Assembly: GCF_010015445.1 (NCBI RefSeq)
Contig: NC_053119.1
Coordinates: forward strand, 1,960,420-2,024,419
Direction of reading: 5' to 3'
Source: Perca fluviatilis
Lineage: Eukaryota; Chordata; Actinopteri; Perciformes; Percidae
DNA: 64,000 nt
Part shown: positions 56,128 through 64,000 of the stretch, piece by piece
How positions within the stretch are numbered: the stretch's first letter is position 1
Layout of the letters: each line of letters starts with the position of its first letter
Made by a program: the position numbers and the translations under genes
Notes under the pieces: generated by a model
The model's input: the letters and a program-made list of their open reading frames with translations, nothing else
What the model was told of the DNA's origin: nothing
Databases searched by the model: none

Positions 56128-58775
56128 CTGCAAGAAAATATCATCAAGCTGCTGATGCATCCAATCATTCACCAAGTCATGCTTTGTTAATGTTCAGTAC
56201 GGCTGCTCGATCATGGAAAAAATCATAATCAAGTTATTTTAGTCACTATTAAAATCAGGATTATCTAACAGGATTCCTCGTTGACTTTTGAAGATAAATA
56301 ACAATGAGAGCAGTTAAATAAATCAACAGTTTGAACATAATGTGTAAAATAATCTTTTTCCACGATTACTCTGTTTTTGTGATCGTTAGGAGCCAGAATT
56401 AAAATCACAATCAATGTTTTATTACTAGCACAGCTGTACTGAGATATTAATAACAATCTGTAATATTTGGAGACGTTTAGGTGAAGTAGCAACGCTTACA
56501 ACTTTACAAAGAAGAAGTGTGTTATCTTTTGAGAAACTGTCCTCTTACCATGTCGAGCACACATGAAAATGGACTCCGCCTGGGTACCTCAGAGGAACAG
56601 AGGGCAAAAGGCCGAGGGTATTGTTTCTTAAATGTATTTAGCACTTCAGCATCACTCAGAATCATTTCTGGGGAAAATGGCGGTGTGTTGATCTTTCCCA
56701 AAAAGAAGATGCTGTGAAGAATCTGTGAAGTCGAAACACATTCAGAGAGAAATATCATTGTGTGTGTTGTGTGTAACCGAGCAACATAGTAGGAAAAGCA
56801 CAGCTGAAATTGATAACCTCAACGATGGTTCAATTCCATCAAGTGTCCCAGTAAGATATTTCAGTGAGTCAGCATGCACAATACCAGGACCTCTCCTAAG
56901 TGGAATGCAGCCATCAGTAATGGTTTTGAATACACCTGTGCTTTTCCTACTATGACATGTCAACATGTCTGCCGTGAAAAAAGGTCTATTAGGCGGGTCA
57001 TGTGATGCCGGCTAAAGTTTAGTCAGCTAGGAAGCAGACATCATGAGAACAGGCAGAACTGAGAAGCTTACAAAATACACTTACAGGGTCATGCATTATG
57101 TTCACAAACACATTTCAATAGTTTTTAAAAAGTCTCCATCAGACATACCTCATCCACTAACACCGTAGTAGGTCTTGTACTCATCAACACCATTTCATTG
57201 ATAATCAGGAAAGCATTCTGTCTGAAAGGGTCTCCCTCTACCAGGAATTCTTCTCGTCTAAAATGATAAACATGTAAAAATGGAGAATTAAAAGCAGAAT
57301 GCAGCGATAATGTGTTTGAGTAAATCAAACATACAATAGATACATATATTTACATACATTAATGTTAAAGGAATACGCCACCGTTTGTTGAAATAGGGCT
57401 TATCACGGTCTCCCCTAGCTGGAGATAGGTGGGCCAACGCATTTTTTGTGCATGCATCGTTTAAGTCCGGTGCAACACCGGCAGCGCCGCCGCTAGTTAG
57501 CTTAGCGTAGTGAATGGAATCCTATGTTGCCGGTTAGCATGTTGTGAGTAAAAGTGAGCCAACAAATGACAAAAAAAACAACCTTATTACTTGCACTGAG
57601 ACAAAAAATTGCAATGGCCCACCTCTCTACAGCCAGGGGAGACCGTGATAAGCCCTATTTCAACAAACGGTGGTGTATCCCTTTAAATACTACATTCAAA
57701 CACAAAAACTAAAATCAGAGTAACACTACTTTAAGTTTTAGATAATATCAGTCTCAACCTGGGGCGATTCAAGGATCAGACGTTTAGGGGGACTCAGCCC
57801 CTAATAGGAATGTGACACGGATTTATTGCATGCATAATACTATATTAAATAAGTAAAACTCTTATCAGTTCACCTGGAAAAGATGGATCCAGACACAACG
57901 AATATTATCAAAAGTGGGACCAACATACTCAATTAAATACTGAAGGAAATGTGGAACATAATTTGGTAGTCTACATATATATTTTATACTGTATATAAAA
58001 TACAGTATAAAATATAAATCAGCTAAATCAGTAACTTCTTTAGCCGATAATCTTTGAGCTACTGAACAACAACGTCAGCTAAAGTTTTTTGACACTTTAT
58101 AAGTCACAGTAATAACGACTAATTTGACACAATGTTCAGTTGCTTACGTTTTTCATTTGGGTTCTAATCTGCACCATGAAATGACCAACGTCTTCTCTGG
58201 GGACTACCAACGTTAAACTTCCCAACCGTCTCCTGCTCTCCCTCCGACAGATCAGACAGAGACTCACCAAAGGCGGGAGTCTGGCACCATAACCTCCTCT
58301 GATTGGCCAACATTGCGTTTCTGTTAATCCTTTCCTTGACGGGGTTACAGGTGTATAGCATTGGCTACAGACACACAGGATATTAAACCTGTTTCAAGCC
58401 CTTTGAACCTGTAATTGTTTGTCGTCTGTAATTAACAGAAACTCACTTGAAACACCAAAACTGATTTAAAAAAAAAAGTTTTATATTATAATTTAGCATG
58501 AGCCCCCTAAAAAGGGTCTATTTTGTCTTTACCTTTCATAAGTTTCTCTTGAAGATAATCCTCTATACTAAGATGTTTGGATTTCAATATATACATTTTG
58601 TCAAGAATTACAATAACATGTCTCGATGTTTTTGACTCACCTCTGCAGTTCAGCAGCAGCCTAATGCAATCAGAAATAAAAGGCACATTACAACATGAAT
58701 GAATTTAGTCATGTAGAATTGAATAATAATGCTGTCAAATATTCAAACATTCATGTCAAAGCAGCTACTCACCAT
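55492..58775 (-). CDS. Unclassified protein with CAE and PCxxC motifs, deaminase-like (five exons, intact)
   Basis: Minus-strand exons are 58773-58775 (ATG only), 58641-58660, 57149-57257, 56549-56722 and 55492-56127. All have GT/AG borders, and phases 0, 2, 0, 0 join without a stop into 313 residues beginning MAAAELQRREEFLVEGDPF. No signal peptide or membrane segment is seen. Residues 45-102 (ILHSIFFLGKINTPPFSPEM onward) and 98-112 (CVLDMVVHVKGQVNE) look like an alpha/beta fold. C231 and C234 form PPCKSC; H250, C253 and E255 form PHGNCAEAESLSNLF. C-A-E and PCxxC are the zinc and proton-shuttle motifs of cytidine-deaminase-like folds, but there CAE precedes PCxxC; here the order is reversed. 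It could be a divergent or permuted deaminase, or another metal site. The function is not established. Splice integrity argues for a live gene. Confidence 0.8.
56549..56722 (-). CDS. Exon 4
   Basis: Acceptor CGACTTCACAG, donor GACATG|GTAAGA, 58 codons in phase 0. Residues 45-102. Confidence 0.85.
56785..56987. mobile_element. MITE copy 2 of the 19964 family, left-truncated, in the intron before exon 4
   Basis: It runs from CATAGTAGGAAAAGCACAGC to GAAAAAAGGTCT. The right end is complete and the left outer 40 bp is missing. The 47-bp unit is present once. Confidence 0.88.
57149..57257 (-). CDS. Exon 3
   Basis: Acceptor ATCATTTTAG, donor GAG|GTATGT. It encodes residues 8-44, including GDPFRQNAFLIINEMVLM. 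Confidence 0.82.
57369..57682. mobile_element. MITE flanked by TTAA, in intron 2
   Basis: The ends AGGAATACGCCACCGTTTGT and ACAAACGGTGGTGTATCCCT continue as inverted repeats for about 60 bp (GGGCTTATCACGGTCTCCCC). TTAA lies on each side (57365-57368 and 57683-57686). Confidence 0.9.
57836..58006. repeat. Left arm of a long inverted repeat (right arm 59941-60129)
   Basis: ACTATATTAAATAAGTAAAA, CAGTTCACCTGGAAAAGATG and GATCCAGACAC(A/C)ACGAATATT recur in reverse complement on the other side of exons 1 and 2. Confidence 0.88.
58641..58660 (-). CDS. Exon 2, a 20-nt microexon
   Basis: GCTGCTGCTGAACTGCAGAG lies between GATTGCATTAG and GTGAGT. It encodes AAAELQ and two bases of Arg8. Confidence 0.75.
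58773..58775 (-). CDS. Exon 1 coding part: initiator codon alone
   Basis: On the minus strand AACAATG|GTGAGT: the start codon is the last triplet of the exon. The leader lies upstream (higher coordinates). This start is chosen because the joined frame is open and exon 2 has no other ATG. Confidence 0.7.
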
Positions 58776-58929
58776 TGTTAGTTCTGAGTGAATGAAATGG
58801 AAAGAAGGAACTGAAGCTGTGCGCTCTGATATTTCAAATGACCAAGCCTTAAAGCTTGATCTACGGTCCTGCAGAGGCTCCACGCAGAGCTTATTCTGTC
58901 TTGTCTCTTTAAGAGAATAGCAGGGCCGG

Positions 58930-58995
58930 CATGTGTGTGTGTGTGTGTGTGTTTCCGTGTGTTTCTCTTTGTGTGTGTGTGTGTGTGTCTCAGTG

Positions 58996-59026
<31 letters not shown>

Positions 59027-59030
59027 GTGA
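58930..59030. repeat. Imperfect (TG)n microsatellite
   Basis: TG run broken by TTTCCG, TTTCTCTT and TCTCAG. Confidence 0.94.
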
Positions 59031-59115
59031 AAAGTTAACCCTCTCCTTGATTTCCTGTTGTATATGGAGAAAGGAACCAGGAAATGAGTTGGGGGGGAAT
59101 GCAATGCTACTACTA
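59025..59115. repeat. Dispersed repeat, related to 30800-30950
   Basis: Shares TTAACCCTCTCCTTGATTTC and CCAGGAAATGAGT. Confidence 0.75.
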
Positions 59116-59233
59116 GGAACTGAAGCTCTTATTATTCAATTGGCCGCCACTTACTTTGTTAAGTTGAATGCACCCAGAACAGTTTGCTCAGTTTGCTTAC
59201 TACTTTACGGAGAAGGAAGTCTTTGCACATATG

Positions 59234-59277
<44 letters not shown>

Positions 59278-59940
59278 AAAATCATGATGTCATCATGATG
59301 ATTAAGATACCAGTTGCATTCATGAACATATTGATCTCATTCATGAGATACTATTATTTTTTGTACATTCCTGTACATGTACTAAGTACTACATTTAATT
59401 CATGAATGCTGTTTCAAGAGTAAATGTGTGTTGAGTCAACAGCGATGACTTTAAATGAGGAAAATTAATCTTCAACATGTTCCCATGAAGAGTTTTGATC
59501 AGTTCTGTGGAAATCAACCCATTAAAGATTAACTTAGCAGGACTTTGGGAAGGTGGGTGTGCCAGTAAAAGAGCTCAAGAGCACTGACAAAAAGTCACAT
59601 GACTAGTTACGGTATCTTGCATTAGACAGACTCCTGCATACTTGGGTGTGGTATCAAAAAGGCTGAACTGAAACTGAACTGTAAGCAAAAAGTAAAGATT
59701 AATTTCACCACGAGTACTTTGGGTTCATGTTTGAGTAAAACTTTCTCAAAACATACCAATTTCTGTGCTAAAATAAAATGAGAACACACTACTCAGGAAA
59801 TAAACTCAGGAAAGAATGTACAACAAGTAGTGAATAAATATATTCAATCTACTCTAATAGTATATAAAATATGTAAGTAAACATACTGTTTTCCCTCAGT
59901 ATATATATATATATATCTATATATATATATATATATAGAT
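59116..59940. other. Intergenic stretch, no gene seen (with (TG)n 59237-59275 and (TA)n 59899-59945)
   Basis: Apart from the two microsatellites, no feature is supported. The TA tract is a near-perfect palindrome around 59917-59921. Confidence 0.5.
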
Positions 59941-60129
59941 ATATGTATATACAGTATAAAACATATCTGTAGACTGACAAATTATGTTTGGTATTCTACA
60001 GTCTACATTTCTTTCAGTATTTAATTGAGTTTGTTGGTCCCACTTATATACCACAATATTCGTGGTGTCTGGATCCATCTTTTCCAGGTGAACTGATAAG
60101 GGTTTTACTTATTTAATATAGTATTATTA
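59941..60129. repeat. Right arm of the long inverted repeat
   Basis: Reverse complement of 57836-58006, with some extra bases. About 1.9 kb separates the arms. Confidence 0.88.
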
Positions 60130-61016
60130 TTAGTGAGGCTTGATGAATAAATGATGAGCAATATTCAACTTCCTACAGATGCTCTGATTTGTTGTAATAT
60201 GACCTGTAGGGATGTAACTCTACACGGTGAACAGATATAAATGTGTCAATATAACAGCCAGTTGAGATACGAAATGAATGTGGATCCAGTTTCTAAATGT
60301 CCAAGAGTTTAATCTACTTTAGATTGACCTTGTTTGACTTCCGACGTCACTATGTCTTCTTATTTTATTTCTCTGAAGAGATTAGTTTCTATTCGTTTAT
60401 TCAGTTGAAAACACTGGCGAGACAGCTTCATGAATGTTTTTTAATACATTATGAATTACGTTTTGATCCTGAATGTCTTCTACTGTTTTTGCTGATGGAG
60501 CTCCAGATAATGTAGAGAACTAACCTGAGCTAAGTTCTCTATTTATTGTTACCAATCAATGATTTGAGGGAGTCAGAGTAGAAGTGAGAATAAAATGTTT
60601 TATTAATAGTTCATCTTGCAAACAGAAAGATTTTCATAATGTGGAGGAGGATTGGACACACAAAGGAAACAATATAATAAATCTGGCCTGAATAATCTCT
60701 CTGAAACAAAAAGCTTTAACTTACTTAATGAACAAAAGAACCCTAAAACAACCTGGTGCATGTAGACCAGGAGTCTGCAGCCTTCAGCCCTCTCCACAGG
60801 CTCCCTGCAGCTTTCACAAACACTTATGTCATTTATTGTTGTTTAAGGCTTCAAGTTGGCTGGGGTGGATGACATTCAGTAAAGACGGGAAGGACTAAGC
60901 CTTTTATTAAACATCGGGCACACGCTCCCAGACACATTTCTTTAACATTTTTTTCATGGATAGTAAAGATATAGACCAAAGATCAAATGTACAGGGTACC
61001 TGAACCCTCACACCTT
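60130..61016. other. Intergenic stretch, no gene seen
   Basis: AT-rich. A 72-codon plus-strand frame at 60297 lacks support. Confidence 0.45.
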
Positions 61017-61022
61017 TTTATT
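61017..61022 (-). terminator. Polyadenylation signal for the exon at 61049-61180
   Basis: AATAAA on the minus strand, 26 nt after the stop codon; a very short 3' UTR if used. Confidence 0.5.
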
Positions 61023-61048
61023 TTCCTCCTAACAAATAGTGAAACAGC

Positions 61049-61180
61049 TCAGGCAGCAGCTTTGGCTGATTTGAGTTTCTCCAGGAGTTTGGACTTGTTT
61101 GCTGTCACCAGTTTAAGATGATCTGCTTCCAGCTTCTTTCCCACAGCACCCTTCCTCACTTTATCCCAGTCCTTCTCGGT
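61049..61180 (-). CDS. Last coding exon of an unidentified gene
   Basis: On the minus strand the acceptor TCTTTGGTGTTTAG leads into TEKDWDKVRKGAVGKKLEAD, followed by HLKLVTANKSKLLEKLKSAK, AAA and TGA. The 43 residues are Lys-rich and predicted helical, typical of a short amphipathic or coiled-coil C-terminus. A polyadenylation hexamer follows closely. Earlier exons would lie above 61180, where the window is filled by LINE sequence, so they are probably outside. I do not recognise the protein. Confidence 0.65.
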   Translation of the reverse strand, partial: TEKDWDKVRKGAVGKKLEADHLKLVTANKSKLLEKLKSAKAAA

Positions 61181-61309
61181 CTAAACACCAAAGAAGAAAA
61201 TATCAGAAAATCAGGTGATGAATCATCAGAGTCAACAAGCACAAAGCTCTGCTTGTTTCCAGCATCTTAACAGACCATTCTTTAATAACTTTTGAATCCT
61301 TATTACCCA

Positions 61310-61935
61310 ACTAAACAAAATTAGATAAAAGCTTGTACACTAGATGCCTATCTGACAGTGCTATATTATTAGGAAACACTCAATTAACTTTCACTGTTAT
61401 GCGGATGATACCCAATTATACCTATCAATCAAGCCAGATGAAACCAGTCAGTTAGCTAAACTTCAAGCATGCGTTAAAGATATAAAATCATGGATGACCT
61501 ACAATTTTCTGATGTTAAGGTCAGACAAAACTGAGGTTATTGTGCTTGGCCCTAAATACCTCTGAACCTCATTATCTAAAGATATAGCTACTCTGGATGG
61601 CACCTAGCTCTGGGGAGCTTATTCCCCAGAGTCTTATTGTTTTCTTTTCGCCCAGCATGTTTCCTTGGATTAGGGTGCCCCTTAAATCATGGTTGCAGCC
61701 CGTGGTCCTGCTGTGCGCCCTACTATGCCCTGTTATGCCTGGTACACTCTGCAGTGCCCTGCTACTGTTTCTAGTCACTGATCCATTATCTTCATTGTGA
61801 TTGTTATTGCCACTGTTTATTACACCCCCAACCGGCACCGTCAGACACCACCCATCAAGAGTTTGGGTCTTTCCAAGGTTTCTTCCTAAAAGTGAGTTTT
61901 TCCTTGCAATCAGGTTGGATACCCTTGGACATAGA
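61310..61935 (+). pseudogene. L2/Maui-like LINE remnant: reverse-transcriptase piece and 3' UTR
   Basis: In broken frames, FTVMRM / CYADDTQLYLSIKPDE contains YADD, the catalytic core of reverse transcriptase, followed by KSWMTYNFLMLRSDKTEVIV and LGPKYL. After this the frame stops and a 3' UTR-like part begins with a perfect hairpin (CTCTGGGGA...TCCCCAGAG, 61608-61631) and ends in GGTTTCTTCCTAAAAGTGAG. 5' truncated and dead. Confidence 0.75.
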
Positions 61936-61942
61936 TTGAACT

Positions 61943-64000
61943 ATGGACGTAGACACTAACAATGATAAAGTTTACGATCTAGAAAATTATATTGAACATG
62001 ACTTGCTAACCCCTGAAGAAATTGTATGTAATTATTATACTGTACAACAATATAATGTTGAAATCAGGAAAGTGCTTGATGAAGCATTATCTATCATACA
62101 CTTTAATAGTCGAAGTTTAAAGGGTAACTTAGTAAAAATAAAAGAACTACTTTGTCAGTTAGATACAAAATTTAAAGTGATTAATATAACTGAAAGTTGG
62201 TTGAAAGACTCTGATATCAATGACGTTCAGATTGAAGGATACAATATGTTTTATTTCAATAGAGTAAGTAAAAAGGGAGGGGGTGTGGCCCTCTACATTA
62301 ATTATCATTTAAAATGTAAAATTATTGAACAAAAAACAATTGCTGTGGAAAGTGTGATGGAACTGTTTACTGTAGAATTAACAAATGAAATTGGTAAAAA
62401 TATGTTGATTAGTTGTGTATATAGAGCACCAGGGTCTTGTGTTGAATTATTTACAGACCAAATCCTAGAGATGTTTGAAAAAATGTATAACAAATCATTA
62501 ATTTTGTGTGGTGACTTCAATATAGATCTGGGAAACCCTAAAGCTTCAAGTGAATTTAAGAATTACATGAAAAGCACAGATCTATACCCAATGATAACTA
62601 AACCACCAAGGGTGACCACACGTGCAACCATTATTGAAAATATATTTACAAATGTACATGGTAAATTAATTAGTGGTATCTTTATGACAGATGTGAGTGA
62701 TCATCTCCTTATATTCATGATTTATGAGAAAAAAATCGTATGATATTGTAGTACAAGATGAAATTACAACATTCACTCGAGATAAATCTAGTAAGGCTTT
62801 AGAGGCCTTCAGAGAAGATTTGAAGAAACAGAGTTGGGATAGGGTGTACACAGATAATGTAAATACTGCATATGAGGCTTTCATGGCAACATTAATTATA
62901 TGATAAAAATTGTAAAATAACCAAAGCAAATTTATCGTGAAAAATAGTTAACAACACATGGATGACAAATGGACTGAAAAATGCCTGCAAGAAAAAAAAT
63001 TATTTGTACCGATTGTTTCTAAAAGCAAGAACTAAAGATGCTGAAGATAGATATTAAAAATATAAAAACAAATTGGTTGGAATCATAAGAAAGCAAAAAA
63101 AGGATTACTACACTAAATTGTTAGACAAAAATAAAAATAGTACAAAAGACATATGGAGCATTATAAATTCTGTTATGCAAAAAGGCAAGGTAAAAACGAA
63201 ATTTCCAAATACGTTTACAAGGAATAATGTTGACATTTGTAATAAAACTGAAATTGTAAATTAATTTAATAATTACTTTGTAAATATTGGCCCTACTTTG
63301 TCACAACAAATTTTAGATGGAGACATCAATGGTGGAACAGTACTAGATAATGTTAACAGTGTTTTTCTTGAAGGTGTACAAGCGAGTGATATATTGACAA
63401 TTGTCCAGCAGTGTGCCAACAAAAAATCAAATGATTATACTGACATGAATATGAAATTGATAAAGCAAATTATAGATGTAATTATTGAGCCATTTACCTA
63501 TATCTGTAATTTGTCATTTACTTCAGGGATATTTCCAGATTGTATGAAAATAGCCAAAGTAATTCCATTGTTTAAAAAAGGAAATAAATCTGAATTTTCT
63601 AATTACAGACCAATATCATTACTTCCACAGTTCTCTAAACTTCTGGAGAAGTTATTTGCGATTAGACTGAATACATTTCTAAATGAATCTAAGATTTTAA
63701 GTAATAGTCAATATGGGTTTCGTCCTAATCACTCAACTGCTACAGCAATTATGGAACTAACTGAAGAAATCACCAATGCTTTAGACAAAAAGCACTATTT
63801 AGGAAGCATTTTTGTGGATCTTCAAAAAGCGTTTGATACGCTGGACCACAAGATATTTTTGCATAAATTATAGAAATATGGTATCAGAGGTGTGGCACAC
63901 CAATGGGTTACCAGTTATTTAAAAAAAAGAAGTCAGTTTGTTGAAATTGAAAACATAAAATCTAAAAATTGTAACATAACTTGCGGGGTACCACAAGGAT
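61943..64000 (+). mobile_element. Non-LTR retrotransposon ORF2, decayed, cut by the window end
   Basis: The endonuclease domain (61943-62743) has IHFNSRSLKGN, ITESWL, KKGGGVALYI, LISCVYRAPG, CGDFNID and SDHLLI, in the order of apurinic-type LINE endonucleases. One extra A in a run of seven at about 62730 shifts the frame; coding resumes SYDIVVQDEITTFTRDKSSK. The reverse transcriptase (about 63290 on) shows PLFKKGNKSEFSNYRPISLL, NSQYGFRPNHST and FVDLQKAFDTLDH (first catalytic Asp), then CGVPQG at the window edge. Three nonsense codons (about 63055, 63262, 63871) interrupt it. It is younger than the other LINEs here. Clade: CR1/L2/Rex-like, not resolved. Confidence 0.9.

Overview
This is a 64 kb window from a vertebrate nuclear genome, almost certainly a spiny-rayed teleost fish. 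It contains an Iroquois homeobox gene with the usual three-exon layout, GT/AG introns, many CA/TG microsatellites, tRNA-derived SINEs, Tc1 and hAT elements, and LINEs of fish type. Nothing is bacterial: there are no operons, CRISPR arrays or dense coding. Gene content is low, and most long open frames are read through tandem repeats.

Four host genes can be supported. (1) irx5-like, plus strand, three exons (21356-27559), with an intact TALE homeodomain but a 1-nt frame break in exon 3. (2) A stefin/cystatin-B-like gene, plus strand, three exons (46194-47203), with a TATA box, a QxVxG loop and a 1-nt frame break at the start of exon 3. (3) A five-exon minus-strand gene (58775 down to 55492) whose splice phases join into an uninterrupted 313-residue protein. 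It has a Cys-Ala-Glu motif and a PCxxC motif, and I cannot place it in a named family; it resembles a deaminase but with the two motifs in reversed order. (4) The last exon of another minus-strand gene (61180-61049). A further isolated minus-strand coding exon is likely at 4692-4552.

Layout. 0-21 kb: minisatellites (15-bp unit at 1.5-2.6 kb, 18-bp unit at 15.5-15.9 kb), a nested DNA-transposon complex (9.8-13.5 kb) and several unique, mixed-composition blocks that look like cis-regulatory elements of the irx locus. 21-28 kb: irx5, followed by a 28-bp array of about 29 units. 30-43 kb: transposons, including one that carries a broken first exon of an MNX-type homeobox gene, then three more minisatellites. 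43-48 kb: a 46-bp array with a TATA-like motif in each unit, split by a SINE, then the cystatin gene. 48-61 kb: a hAT/ZMYM-type transposase remnant and the 313-residue gene. 61-64 kb: two LINEs, the second running off the window end.

The strongest points for follow-up are the captured MNX exon inside a terminal-inverted-repeat element, the unclassified CAE/PCxxC protein, the single-base frame breaks in two otherwise well-preserved genes (real lesions or assembly error), and several cleanly dated nested insertions with exact target-site duplications. Family names come from reading translated sequence by eye; no database search was run.
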